Below, one piece after another: positions 11,501 through 22,490 of a stretch of 64,000 nt of DNA. Source of the DNA: Haematococcus lacustris (Eukaryota; Chlorophyta; Chlorophyceae; Chlamydomonadales; Haematococcaceae); the NCBI GenBank assembly GCA_030144725.1, contig JASKMD010000001.1, forward strand, positions 3,217,015-3,281,014, in the 5' to 3' direction. The translations under genes were made by a program, and so were the position numbers. Position 1 is the stretch's first letter. Every line of letters begins with the position of its first letter. The notes beneath the pieces were generated by a model, which searched no databases, had not been told where the DNA came from, and saw nothing but the letters and a program-made list of their open reading frames with translations.

Positions 11501-13998
11501 GTAGAGGGTGGGCCAGGGGGAAGGGTAGGGTGGCAGGTCAGAGGGCAGCTTGCATGGAGGAGGCTGAGGTAAGGGGATGGGTTGATCGGGGTTAGGAAAG
11601 GAAGGAGAAGGAGGGAGGGGGCTGGGGAGGTAGGGAAAGATTTGGAATGAGGGGAGCGGTAGGAAAGCAAGAGCAAACGATGCTGGTGGTATGCACGGGT
11701 AAAAGCTGGCTTGCCTGAGGTAGCCCTAACTCCTTCAACACCCAGCCTTGGCACTTACTAGCTGGATCCCATGCAGGTGATGCCGCATGCGATGCCCCCC
11801 ACCATGTTCGGCGCTACTTCCGCCTATCACGCCGACTTCGGGCCTGACTGCACCGACCCCATGAAGGCAAGTCCAGGCACCTCATCAAGCCGACTCTAAT
11901 TAAGTGGCGCTTAACTGGTGTCGCGCTTGGCGAGTCTTATGACTAGTGTCGTCCCTGGGTTCAGCCCGTCGTCACGCAGTACCAGCTCCTACAGCTCCTG
12001 CCTCACGCAACGCTCCTGACCCAGTGTTGGCGACGTGTGCTCTCGCAGAGGTCAGCACCTGGGGAGCGCTTCCAATCGCGCCTCGCGACCACCAGCCCGG
12101 AGCTCGCGGCCGGGACCGCGCGCGTGACGAACAACCCTCCCGGATATGTCGGGCACATCCCGGCAAGCAAGTGAGTGGCGACAATGGCGATGGGTTCGGC
12201 TGCGATGGGCGCAGGAAGCCTAGCAGTCTCTAGCACAACACGGGTTGCGGGCTAGTTAGACCAGCTCGCTTCAAGGAGGGCCGCGGCGGGGCCAAGTTGG
12301 TCGAATGGAGCTGGCGATGCAACCAAGTGCCGAGTCAGTACCCACCTGCTTGCACCTCACTGCTTGCCCACCACAGGTTCAACAAGCTAGCCCAGGCGCA
12401 GGCCGACGCCCCTGACGAGCGACAAGACCAAAAGATCGACATGTTGCTCTTCAATTTTGACCAGTACTCGCGCACCCGGCTGCCGGGCTATACAGGGTGC
12501 GTCTCACTCTACCCCCGTACTTCTAGGGTGCATGTTGGCAGCCCACACTGGCGTGCCGCGCATCAGCCAAAGCTCAACGACGCCTCTAGCACTACACCTC
12601 GCGCCGCACATTGCACAGTGGCACCTTCTGCACAGCTCGCATTCCACCTCGCGCCGCACATTCCTGCACAGCTCATGCTTTCCGCTCGCCAGGCTCATGC
12701 CCGCTCGCCGCTCGTGACATTAGGCTTAACTGTGAAGGGCGCAAACAGGGAGGCGGACGCTGGGTAGTGGCCCATGCCCAACGACAGGGTCAGGCTGCCT
12801 TGACATAAACAGCAAAGGCCTCTCAACACTGAACACCTTCGCCCAGGTGCCATCTAGTGTGAGCGTGCCACTGGGTGTGTGACTCCCATGGTGCTGCTAC
12901 CGGCAGTGACGTATCAGCTATTTTTGGGTAACAGCACAGCGAGATGGGGGCAGCTGCCACGATATACCGACGACGAGGGGTAGTGGCAGTCATTGTGATG
13001 AGCAGGCACACAGCGGCCAGCCGCCTTTGCACCAGCAGTGGCAGAGGCAATGGCGGACTCCAGAAGCAATGACAGAAAAAGACGGCCTTCACCGCAACTA
13101 AACATAACCTGGAAGATTAGTCTTTTAGCTTTTATCAAGGCTATGGCACAGGCAGCGGGGCCGCGGGGCAAAGGCTGCTGACAACCTCCTCTATAGGGTG
13201 CATCACAGGGCTGCACCCGCACTAGGCACCCCACCCCACCTCTCCCTCTGCGCCCTGCCCCACCCCCTTCACCCCTTCCCCTGGCCCACCTCCTGATGCA
13301 CCTCGTAACCTGCACGCAGGCACAAGCCCCAGGCTGCACGCAACATCACCTCCACCCAGCCAGCCCAAGGCCCGACCACCATCACCACCCTAGGGGCTGC
13401 TAACTACACAGCCACCAAGAGAGGTCTACCCCTCCTGGACAGGACCCACCACAACAACTCTAAAGCAGGTCAGTCACGAAACCCACCATCGGTGCATCAG
13501 GGCAGGGCAGAGGTAGAGGCAGCAGAGGCAGGGACCCACTCACAAGGCCTCACCTTATCACACGCATCATCCTGCCCTGGACAAACATAGCTCTTCTAGC
13601 CACACCTGCCATCCCTTCATTGTCGTGCCCATCAACACCTGCCTACCCCCTCACTTGCTTCCCCACGCTCCTGTGTTCTTCCTTCACTTCCCCTCACTTG
13701 CAACAAACTCTTGCCCATGCGGCCCGCACACCCTCGAAAAACTGCTTGCTCCACCGAAGTTCATCCTGCCCTTGTCAACCTCCCAGCCTATCCGCCTGTC
13801 CGCCTGCCTGGCCTGCCCGTCCCAGGCATCATGACGTTCTTCGACACGTCGGGTACCTCCGTCAGCGACAACGGCCTCGCGAACTCGCAAAGCTATTTCA
13901 AGATCAACCACCCCGAAGCCGCAAAACTCAAGTTCGAGCACCCTGTACACAACACGCACTACGGCTCGAAATTCGTGGCTCGCAACTCACTCGTGTGA
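8565..13998 (+). CDS. Probable cilia/flagella-associated (microtubule-binding) protein, 5' end not found
   Basis: Nine plus-strand exons join with consistent phase: 8565-8691, 9376-9473, 10957-11095, 11326-11460, 11777-11866, 12049-12170, 12377-12496, 13320-13468 and 13826-13998 (TGA). They give about 384 residues. Landmarks in order: YLKQPGDTSACSKTGGGYW; VLDGERTAQEQLERSVGLA; ADRSLRHSGQFPAASSSF; PTMFGATSAYHADFGP; NNPPGYVGHIPASK; then, across an intron, LPGYTGHKPQAARNI; and the C-terminus KFEHPVHNTHYGSKF. Paired PGYxGHxP motifs are characteristic of axonemal proteins of the CIMIP2/FAM166 kind and other microtubule inner proteins, so a structural role in the axoneme is inferred; the exact orthologue is not assigned. 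The intron after 11866 has a GC donor (GCAAGT). The N-terminal exon is missing: the first exon starts in mid-codon. The last exon is cut by the tandem duplication that starts at 13848. Confidence 0.6.
8694..8782. repeat. (CCCTGA/CACTGA)n hexamer repeat in intron
   Basis: Tandem six-base units (ACCCTG, GCACTG) just inside the first identified intron of the ciliary-type gene. The same unit forms the larger array at 10565-10945. Confidence 0.7.
9017..9235. repeat. Dispersed repeat R2, copy 2
   Basis: Diverged counterpart of 6450-6665, in the same orientation, inside an intron of the ciliary-type gene. See copy 1 for the shared blocks. Confidence 0.7.
9945..10230. repeat. AT-rich island in an intron, probable old insertion
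   Basis: This segment is clearly AT-richer than the C-rich intron around it. It carries paired GCGAAGTT motifs and several CATAGCGC words. GTTTCGCCCTGATGC at 9957-9971 recurs at 25660-25674, next to the hairpin repeat, which suggests a shared mobile origin. No open frame of note. Confidence 0.35.
10565..10945. repeat. Hexanucleotide array (TGACCC/TGACCT)n
   Basis: About 380 bases of six-base units alternating ACCCTG and ACCTTG, in the intron just upstream of the exon at 10957. Open frames across it on the minus strand (Ser/Gly/Arg dipeptides) are by-products of the repeat. Confidence 0.85.
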
Positions 13999-14100
13999 CA
14001 ATGTCGCGCAATGCTCGCGGGACAGCCAGCACCCAGGAGCGAGCATGCTAACGAAGCGCGCATTCGGGAGTGACGATCCGGATGTTGCAAAAGTCACGAA

Positions 14101-14385
14101 CTAGCCTGGGGGATACACCCAGTGAGCAGGCTTCCTCACCAGGTGTTAAGTCAGCTGCTGTAGCGATTGGTGATGCTGCAGATGCTGGCCCTGCTCTCAT
14201 AGCTGCTGGTGCTGCTGCACCTAGTCGCACAATGGCTGAAGGTTCAATTACAGGACCATCCGCACATGCAAGTCCTACAACTTGCTTAGTCCGCCACCCA
14301 CCGCAAGCACTCTGTCAGATGGTGCTTCTCCAAGCTTCCGTTGTGCACGATTTATCCTTATGCGCGGTTTCTGACTACACGTTTT
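14101..14385. repeat. Dispersed repeat R1, copy 2
   Basis: Contiguous version of the repeat that is split at 5079-5672, immediately 3' of the ciliary-type gene's stop codon, so it may form part of its 3' UTR. A minus-strand frame through it (AAAPAAMRAGPASAASPIAT) is also open in copy 1. Confidence 0.7.
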
Positions 14386-14659
14386 AATCCCTAAAGCCCT
14401 CATGCAATACCAAAATAAAGCATGAGTTGTAATCAAATACAGGCTGCGAGATCATTATTGTACTACTGACAGTGACGGCCTGGGGGACAGGGATGTCTGT
14501 GTACACGGGCTGGTCGTGCAGGCCGAGCGGGTCGGCTACGTGAATGGTAAACAAGCCGCGCACGAGTAAGCCCAACAGCAGGCTGGCGAGCACCGCCCGC
14601 TCGCTGCAGGCCTCCACATAGCCATAGAAAACAGCAAGGTGAAGCCGCCACAAATACAA
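14384..14659 (-). CDS. Hypothetical 91-residue hydrophobic ORF (repeated at 19643-19918)
   Basis: Minus-strand frame with a hydrophobic stretch (RAVLASLLLGLLVRGLFTI) followed by HVADPLGLHDQPVYTDIPV. The composition is more protein-like than neighbouring frames and could be one membrane segment plus a short loop. No splice partners or homologous family recognised. An identical copy lies in duplication copy B. Confidence 0.25.
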   Translation of the reverse strand: MYLWRLHLAVFYGYVEACSERAVLASLLLGLLVRGLFTIHVADPLGLHDQPVYTDIPVPQAVTVSSTIMISQPVFDYNSCFILVLHEGFRD

Positions 14660-15084
14660 GAAAATTGTTAGTTGTGCTTGTTTGCATTTAACATGTTTCC
14701 ATGTTTATGTCCGGCTCAAGGGCGGTCACACCACACCTGGATTTGCCCTGCCGCCCACCCTCAGAACTGCCCCAGGCATCGTATACATCCAATGCAGCAG
14801 TGACAACAACAATCAATCCACAATTTGTTACAGCTGCCTTCAAATAGGGTGGCCGAGCTTTGCTTTGCATCGTAAAATGCCACTCCCACACTCGCCTGCT
14901 GCAATCAGTTCCGGCATATCGCAGCCACGTGTGACCCGTGGAGTGGCCCCCAAAGGGAACGTGGCTAGTTGTCTCCGTGTTTCCCGACCTTGATGCTCGC
15001 CAGTGGTTATTCACGAAATGCGATTGATTTGACCAAAAGAAAACCATAGCGCTCCACACGCCCCGTACTGAAGACGGCACCGAG

Positions 15085-15120
15085 CCAATGACGCCAAGCC
15101 GTAACGCTATAAGTATAAAA
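15085..15120 (+). promoter_or_regulatory. CCAAT/TATA promoter-like site (repeated at 20344-20379)
   Basis: CCAAT at 15085-15089 and TATAAAA at 15114-15120, 25 bases apart, followed by CACGAACAACAACAAAG. No convincing open frame starts downstream, so it may belong to a transposon. Assignment rests only on motif match. Confidence 0.2.
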
Positions 15121-16498
15121 GCGAGGAGTCACGAACAACAACAAAGCGGTGGTGGAAGAGCAAACGGGTTTATTGTTCGAGCCGACCCGACACAACACTG
15201 TTGCTTGTAGTACGGACTATACCTACTAAACCATATGTCGTAGTGATACACCTTGTTGGTAGTTTCACCAACCACTTCGTCACTAGATTGAATTACCAAT
15301 TGTTTGAGCATGCGGCTGTCATTAAATCTGTAGCAGCAACCTTTTAAACCCTGCAAGACCAACTGACCTCCTCAGATATCATCCGCCCTGCACGAGGTCA
15401 TTATACCAATGGACCAAACACAGCAAAAGCAGTTGACAACACACAGCTGAGCAGTACAAATCCTCTCGCACAAAACTTGAAGTTAGCGCAAGCAAAGTTG
15501 ACATGAAAGTTGGCACATAGTCAGGTCCCACAAGGTCTCTTTGGCAAAATGTACCGTGAGCCATTTGATGCCGCGCTTACACAGCCGTGATCAGCGAGCC
15601 TTCCCGATATGCCTACTGCATCGAAGGGCCTGCACGGCCTGGACGCCCACCAACCCTTGCCAAGTGTCCAGGTGGCAAGGTTACTGTAGATGGATGCGGC
15701 GCTCTAAGCGGGTGCTGGTAGGTACGGTACACAACAGCGCTAGCGCGAGGGCCGGCGGTTATGTCGGTTAACCGGGTGGCTCGCAAATCCTTGGCATTGT
15801 AAGAGCTGTGGCGTAAACATAAAATTGAGAAAATCGAGCTGAGGAGATACAGATCTGTCAGTACTGACTAGGGTGCGTCGTTCTATATTAGATCTATATT
15901 ACCGTACTCTCCCGATCGATTCCCGAGGCCTCGGAAACTATAATTAAACTATTATTCCCAAGCCAAAATTTGCATTGTTTCAAATTCCCCGATGGCCAAA
16001 GTACGTCTAAAGTCAGATTTGAGAACGACTTCGTGCATAGAAATAATCAAGCCTCCCAACCCATTAATCTCATATCAAAATCATGTGATCAACATAGTCA
16101 ACTGTCGTGGCCTCTTTTCTAGTGGCCTTATCACCTGACCACGTCACATTGGGCACTGGACCTCGCTCATAAAGTCGTGGTCCTCCGGCCGCTGCTGACA
16201 GTGGCGGCATATCTCATCATCTGCCTCGGAGCATTCAAACTTGCGTGCTCCTGCAGCCACCCATGCTGCTGCCTTGGCCAAAGCAAGCACCCTGCCTTGG
16301 CCGGCTGCCCGTGTATGACCGGCCGCCTCCCCCCTCGACAAGTTTGCTAGCCTAGTCGCCACCCTTGCCTGTCTAGTGAGCCCAGCCTTTGCCCCAACCG
16401 TGCCCACCTCCCTCGACCTTCCCCGGGGCAAAGTAGCCACCCTGGTTGCCGCCCGGGCCTGGCCCGCCGCCCCAGCCTTTGCCTAGCCCGCCTCCCCC

Positions 16499-16500
<2 letters not shown>

Positions 16501-16570
<70 letters not shown>
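16501..16570. repeat. (GCT)23 tract inside T1, copy A
   Basis: Twenty-three GCT triplets plus G, then CGCCACC. On the minus strand it encodes polyglutamine in the frame that enters from upstream. In copy B (21760-21832) there are 24 triplets and a different exit phase, so the same entering frame reads polyalanine. Confidence 0.9.
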
Positions 16571-16571
<1 letters not shown>

Positions 16572-16617
16572 GCCACCACTGCTGACGTTGTCGGTGCTAT
16601 TGAGGTCACTGCTGTCA

Positions 16618-17122
16618 CTGTTGGCGCTGCTGCTGGTGATGCGCAGTCGCACTTGCTTGCTGCGTGAGGGAGCCCTTTTGGTACCACCCCCTGACAGTGG
16701 ACTCGTCCAGCTTGCTGTAGAGGTCAGGCTGCACGAGCTTCAGGTGCTTCACAGCAGGGCTGTAACCGCATGGGCTGTAGCCAGCATGCCGGTACGGCTC
16801 TCAGGATGGGCTGAATTCTTGCAGGATGCCACCAGTTTTCATGCGCCTTGCCGGTGCGTGAGAGAGCAGGAGGTGTGCTGGGCGATGCGGCAGGGTTGCG
16901 GCCTGGGGAAGGCCCAAAGTTAGACAACTTGCGAGGTCTTCCAGGTAGTCGCTTCTCCATCACGGCCGCTTGACGATCGAGAGACATCTGGAAGCGTTGT
17001 TCATCGTGAATAAGGAGCTCGCGGTGCCGATTAGCAGCCGCGTCGGCGGCACTGATGCCTCGGACCACAAACTGGTCCATTGCTGGCCCTTTCGTCAAGG
17101 TCAACTTATTGTTTGACCACAT
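16618..17122 (-). pseudogene. T1 transposase-like fragment
   Basis: On the minus strand, 17122 downward reads MWSNNKLTLTKGPAMDQFVV, then HRELLIHDEQRFQMSLDRQ, and an AT-hook-like RLPGRPRKLS. After a frame change, about 16780-16627 reads SPAVKHLKLVQPDLYSKLD and then ESTVRGWYQKGSLTQQ before a TGA. The second part looks like a helix-turn-helix DNA-binding region of the sort seen in transposases. No DDE catalytic core was found. The same sequence recurs at about 21878-22382. Frameshifts or unrecognised introns separate the pieces. Confidence 0.4.
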
Positions 17123-17230
17123 CCCGAAGGACCAAAAAATTACATTGTTTACTCTTTTCCGATTTCCCGAAGGACAAAAAACGATTCGGGATAGGGAATC
17201 GATCGGGAGAGTACGGTAGACGACCTAGTA

Positions 17231-17950
17231 TGTAGTAGATAATTGGCGGTCCGAGAGCATTATGCGAAAATAATGGACGAGGCCGAGGTGGCGCGGACAT
17301 ACATCCCGAGGCGCAGCCGAGGGATGTATGGTAGCAGAGCCGAGGACGAGACCATTAGTTCGCATAATGCGAGAGGTAACGGCGATTATCTGGTATATCT
17401 GAGGTTTCGCATTCCCGTAACCGCCACCGTTGACCAACACTGTATGCAACCGCTAGACACAGCCGCTAGACACAGCCAGGCAAAGGCTCCCCCGAAACGT
17501 ATTGCGAGAAGCGTGCTTGCCGCTCGACCAATATCAAAAAGTGCACTTGCCGCTCGACCATTATGTTTTGCCGCTCGACCATTATGCTTTGCCGCTCGAC
17601 CATTATGTTTTGCCGGTCGCCAGCCTGGCAGTTATAAGTATACATGCCAGCCAGGTAGCACGTCCGCTAAGCTATCGCGTAGAGTCGCTTGAGCAACGTA
17701 GAGGTAGCAATAGAGGTAGCTGTATACCCGTCCCACGTTGACCGCCCCTATCCCACGTTGACCAGCACTACGAACAACGCATTCGCAACGCAGTTGCTGG
17801 ACCAGCGCTCTCGTTTGCCGCACGAGCATTATCAAAAAGTGCACTTTGCCGCTCGACCATTATCAAAAAGTGCACTTGCCGCTCGACCATTATCATTTGC
17901 CGCTCGACCATTATGTTTTGCCGGTCGCCAGCCTGGCAGTTATAAGTAGC
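17231..17950. mobile_element. Family X repeat, partial copy (copy A)
   Basis: Begins TGTAGTAGATAATTGGCGG, the same end as the complete copies in the palindrome arms, directly after T1. It contains a stem-loop (CATACATCCC ... GGGATGTATG, about 17298-17328) and two iteron blocks (17517-17612 and 17816-17925) built of GCCGCTCGACCATTATG. Each iteron block is followed by GCCAGCCTGGC and then TTATAAG. The far end seen in the palindrome copies is missing here. Confidence 0.55.
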
Positions 17951-18121
17951 TCGGCTTAAGCGGCTTGCACGACTTGCCGACAGCCTCATCTAGCCATTCC
18001 TTACCCATTGAGGGCTTTATTCTACCCGACTGCTTTGCACGCCATCGCGGCTTGCACAGCTTGTGCGGCTTGCACGACTTGCGCGGCCACTGACGTGTGA
18101 CCGATTCAAAAGGAGGTCAAG

Positions 18122-18601
18122 ATGAGGTCAACCACAGTCAAGTCGACAGAGACCGCCGCACAGCCAGACAACCGCACAGCCCGACAGCCGCACAGCCAGG
18201 CAGCCACGTTGGAAAATGCTACTCAATTGTCAGGAGGCCGCAAGTCAGCTTCAGCTATCACATGCGGCAGCCACGCAGCAGCGAGCAGTGGCGCCCCTGC
18301 AACATCTAGCGAGATAGCACAGTTAGCCACTGGGAGCTAATTGACCAAAGCTGCACCGTACTTCGAGCCTCAGCCATCTCGTTACCAATGCCACCTCCCT
18401 GTTCTGGTCGTGTCTCTGTGGCAAGCCGTGGCGTCCACTCTGGCTATTGGCAGCCCAAACGGTTCGCTCCAGTGCCCGCATCTACCACATGGTCAACCCA
18501 TTGCCAATGTCAACGTAGCAACAGATGCAAGTATGCCAGCGGCACACGCGCAGGAGGAAATCGTTGTCAATGGTCAAGGTGGTGGCGGCCGGCTTGCTTA
18601 A
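18122..18601 (+). pseudogene. Hypothetical ORF with one in-frame TAA (repeated at 23383-23862)
   Basis: One plus-strand frame runs from an ATG (MRSTTVKSTETAAQPD) through ATLENATQLSGGRKSAS to a TAA at 18338-18340, then stays open through YFEPQPSRYQCHLPVLVV and MPAAHAQEEIVVNGQGG to a second stop at 18601. The composition is mixed and protein-like. It lies just after family X and upstream of the exon-like segments at 18.6-19.1 kb, so it may be their 5' part. No family recognised. Confidence 0.3.
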
Positions 18602-18621
18602 TCACAGCCCTTAATCACAGC

Positions 18622-19106
18622 TCTTGCGACTCAAGACGCTACTATCTTTGCAGTTCCGACGCTCAACGACAAGAAGTTCCCCATTACGGGGACAAACGCA
18701 ACAACCGAGCAGGTGAGAATTGCAAGTGGTGTTGCAGCAACACCGTGGTAGCATGTGTAGTAGCGGAAATGCTGAGCAGCCTATATATGTTGCAATACAT
18801 GTTGCAACATGTGCTCACGTGCTGTAATCTGTACCCGTGCAGTTGGAGGTTCATCCCAACTCTACCATCAGACCCTTCTGCGCGCGTTCGTCATTTCCAT
18901 GACGCCTACTACAGGAGGCCCAAGCTGCTGTGTGGTGCTATGTGCATGTTTGTGCCAAGTGAGTGCTGCGCTCTCTGTCACCATTACAACACCTTGCCCA
19001 CCACGTGTCCCGTGCACTGCTCTGCCACCACTTGCTGATGCTTGCTCACATGTTGCTCTATTGCACAGATGCACACCAAGAGCAAGTCTAACGCCACATC
19101 ACTCAT
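18622..19106 (+). CDS. Exon-like segments of an unrecognised gene (copy A)
   Basis: 18622-18712 reads LATQDATIFAVPTLNDKKF then PITGTNATTEQ up to a GTGAGA donor. An acceptor (CCCGTGCAG) at 18841 opens a second segment: one frame continues LEVHPNSTIRPFCARSSFP to a stop, another reads RVRHFHDAYYRRPKLLCGA. A third acceptor (TTGCACAG) at about 19069 precedes MHTKSKSNATSLM. Splice signals are good, but phases do not join cleanly, so this may be a decayed gene. Copy B (23883 onward) runs on into the CTG-rich satellite instead of the ciliary exon. Confidence 0.3.
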
Positions 19107-19257
19107 GTCGGGTACCTCCGTCAGCGACAACGGCCTCGCGAACTCGCAAAGCTATTTCAAGATCAACCACCCCGAAGCCGCAAAACTCAAGTTCGAGCAC
19201 CCTGTACACAACACGCACTACGGCTCGAAATTCGTGGCTCGCAACTCACTCGTGTGA
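19070..19257 (+). CDS. Chimeric exon made by the tandem duplication
   Basis: The duplication joint at 19106/19107 fuses MHTKSKSNATSLM in frame to SGTSVSDNGLANSQSYF and the rest of the ciliary-type C-terminus, ending in the same TGA. The upstream part comes from the unrecognised gene and the downstream part from the last exon of the gene at 8565-13998. It is open throughout and preceded by a TTGCACAG acceptor. Whether it is transcribed is unknown. Confidence 0.5.
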
Positions 19258-19359
19258 CAATGTCGCGCAATGCTCGCGGGACAGCCAGCACCCAGGAGCG
19301 AGCATGCTAACGAAGCGCGCATTCGGGAGTGACGATCCGGATGTTGCAAAAGTCACGAA

Positions 19360-19645
19360 CTAGCCTGGGGGATACACCCAGTGAGCAGGCTTCCTCACCA
19401 GGTGTTAAGTCAGCTGCTGTAGCGATTGGTGATGCTGCAGATGCTGGCCCTGCTCTCATAGCTGCTGGTGCTGCTGCACCTAGTCGCACAATGGCTGAAG
19501 GTTCAATTACAGGACCATCCGCACATGCAAGTCCTACAACTTGCTTAGTCCGCCACCCACCGCAAGCACTCTGTCAGATGGTGCTTCTCCAAGCTTCCGT
19601 TGTGCACGATTTATCCTTATGCGCGGTTTCTGACTACACGTTTTA
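19360..19645. repeat. Dispersed repeat R1, copy 3
   Basis: Identical to 14101-14385 as part of the 5.26-kb tandem duplication. Confidence 0.75.
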
Positions 19646-21158
19646 ATCCCTAAAGCCCTCATGCAATACCAAAATAAAGCATGAGTTGTAATCAAATACA
19701 GGCTGCGAGATCATTATTGTACTACTGACAGTGACGGCCTGGGGGACAGGGATGTCTGTGTACACGGGCTGGTCGTGCAGGCCGAGCGGGTCGGCTACGT
19801 GAATGGTAAACAAGCCGCGCACGAGTAAGCCCAACAGCAGGCTGGCGAGCACCGCCCGCTCGCTGCAGGCCTCCACATAGCCATAGAAAACAGCAAGGTG
19901 AAGCCGCCACAAATACAAGAAAATTGTTAGTTGTGCTTGTTTGCATTTAACATGTTTCCATGTTTATGTCCGGCTCAAGGGCGGTCACACCACACCTGGA
20001 TTTGCCCTGCCGCCCACCCTCAGAACTGCCCCAGGCATCGTATACATCCAATGCAGCAGTGACAACAACAATCAATCCACAATTTGTTACAGCTGCCTTC
20101 AAATAGGGTGGCCGAGCTTTGCTTTGCATCGTAAAATGCCACTCCCACACTCGCCTGCTGCAATCAGTTCCGGCATATCGCAGCCACGTGTGACCCGTGG
20201 AGTGGCCCCCAAAGGGAACGTGGCTAGTTGTCTCCGTGTTTCCCGACCTTGATGCTCGCCAGTGGTTATTCACGAAATGCGATTGATTTGACCAAAAGAA
20301 AACCATAGCGCTCCACACGCCCCGTACTGAAGACGGCACCGAGCCAATGACGCCAAGCCGTAACGCTATAAGTATAAAAGCGAGGAGTCACGAACAACAA
20401 CAAAGCGGTGGTGGAAGAGCAAACGGGTTTATTGTTCGAGCCGACCCGACACAACACTGTTGCTTGTAGTACGGACTATACCTACTAAACCATATGTCGT
20501 AGTGATACACCTTGTTGGTAGTTTCACCAACCACTTCGTCACTAGATTGAATTACCAATTGTTTGAGCATGCGGCTGTCATTAAATCTGTAGCAGCAACC
20601 TTTTAAACCCTGCAAGACCAACTGACCTCCTCAGATATCATCCGCCCTGCACGAGGTCATTATACCAATGGACCAAACACAGCAAAAGCAGTTGACAACA
20701 CACAGCTGAGCAGTACAAATCCTCTCGCACAAAACTTGAAGTTAGCGCAAGCAAAGTTGACATGAAAGTTGGCACATAGTCAGGTCCCACAAGGTCTCTT
20801 TGGCAAAATGTACCGTGAGCCATTTGATGCCGCGCTTACACAGCCGTGATCAGCGAGCCTTCCCGATATGCCTACTGCATCGAAGGGCCTGCACGGCCTG
20901 GACGCCCACCAACCCTTGCCAAGTGTCCAGGTGGCAAGGTTACTGTAGATGGATGCGGCGCTCTAAGCGGGTGCTGGTAGGTACGGTACACAACAGCGCT
21001 AGCGCGAGGGCCGGCGGTTATGTCGGTTAACCGGGTGGCTCGCAAATCCTTGGCATTGTAAGAGCTGTGGCGTAAACATAAAATTGAGAAAATCGAGCTG
21101 AGGAGATACAGATCTGTCAGTACTGACTAGGGTGCGTCGTTCTATATTAGATCTATAT

Positions 21159-21757
21159 TACCGTACTCTCCCGATCGATTCCCGAGGCCTCGGAAACTAT
21201 AATTAAACTATTATTCCCAAGCCAAAATTTGCATTGTTTCAAATTCCCCGATGGCCAAAGTACGTCTAAAGTCAGATTTGAGAACGACTTCGTGCATAGA
21301 AATAATCAAGCCTCCCAACCCATTAATCTCATATCAAAATCATGTGATCAACATAGTCAACTGTCGTGGCCTCTTTTCTAGTGGCCTTATCACCTGACCA
21401 CGTCACATTGGGCACTGGACCTCGCTCATAAAGTCGTGGTCCTCCGGCCGCTGCTGACAGTGGCGGCATATCTCATCATCTGCCTCGGAGCATTCAAACT
21501 TGCGTGCTCCTGCAGCCACCCATGCTGCTGCCTTGGCCAAAGCAAGCACCCTGCCTTGGCCGGCTGCCCGTGTATGACCGGCCGCCTCCCCCCTCGACAA
21601 GTTTGCTAGCCTAGTCGCCACCCTTGCCTGTCTAGTGAGCCCAGCCTTTGCCCCAACCGTGCCCACCTCCCTCGACCTTCCCCGGGGCAAAGTAGCCACC
21701 CTGGTTGCCGCCCGGGCCTGGCCCGCCGCCCCAGCCTTTGCCTAGCCCGCCTCCCCC

Positions 21758-21835
<78 letters not shown>

Positions 21836-22478
21836 CCACTGCTGACGTTGTCGGTGCTATTGAGGTCACTGCTGTCACTGTTGGCGCTGCTGCTGGTGAT
21901 GCGCAGTCGCACTTGCTTGCTGCGTGAGGGAGCCCTTTTGGTACCACCCCCTGACAGTGGACTCGTCCAGCTTGCTGTAGAGGTCAGGCTGCACGAGCTT
22001 AAGGTGCTTCACAGCAGGGCTGTAACCGCATGGGCTGTAGCCAGCATGCCGGTACGGCTCTCAGGATGGGCTGAATTCTTGCAGGATGCCACCAGTTTTC
22101 ATGCGCCTTGCCGGTGCGTGAGAGAGCAGGAGGTGTGCTGGGCGATGCGGCAGGGTTGCGGCCTGGGGAAGGCCCAAAGTTAGACAACTTGCGAGGTCTT
22201 CCAGGTAGTCGCTTCTCCATCACGGCCGCTTGACGATCGAGAGACATCTGGAAGCGTTGTTCATCGTGAATAAGGAGCTCGCGGTGCCGATTAGCAGCCG
22301 CGTCGGCGGCACTGATGCCTCGGACCACAAACTGGTCCATTGCTGGCCCTTTCGTCAAGGTCAACTTATTGTTTGACCACATCCCGAAGGACCAAAAAAT
22401 TACATTGTTTACTCTTTTCCGATTTCCCGAAGGACAAAAAACGATTCGGGATAGGGAATCGATCGGGAGAGTACGGTA
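21159..22478. mobile_element. DNA transposon T1, copy B
   Basis: Same element carried in the second tandem copy, TIRs at 21159-21183 and 22454-22478. It differs from copy A mainly in the triplet tract. Confidence 0.65.
21760..21832. repeat. (GCT)24 tract inside T1, copy B
   Basis: Counterpart of 16501-16570. The net one-base length difference shifts the minus-strand reading frame beyond the tract. Confidence 0.9.
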
Positions 22479-22490
22479 GACGACCTAGTA

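Larger units (their letters stand above)
15900..17218. mobile_element. DNA transposon T1 with 25-bp TIRs, copy A
   Basis: The 25 bases at 15900-15924 (starting TACCGTACTCTCCCGATCG) are the exact reverse complement of 17194-17218. Weaker similarity continues outward (ACTAGG..GTCGT..CTA), so the element may extend to about 15868-17230. The interior is 1.3 kb and encodes, on the minus strand, transposase-like fragments and a long GCT tract. No clean target-site duplication was found. Superfamily not assigned. Confidence 0.65.
13848..19106. repeat. 5.26-kb tandem duplication, copy A
   Basis: Matches 19107-24367 almost base for base. Visible differences are about five substitutions (for example near 16742, 17804, 18437, 18676), one extra C in copy B at about 23269, and a one-triplet/phase change in the GCT tract. 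Copy A starts inside the last exon of the ciliary-type gene. The junction shows a 2-base GT microhomology (ACAC|GT.. and CTCAT|GT..). Confidence 0.95.
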
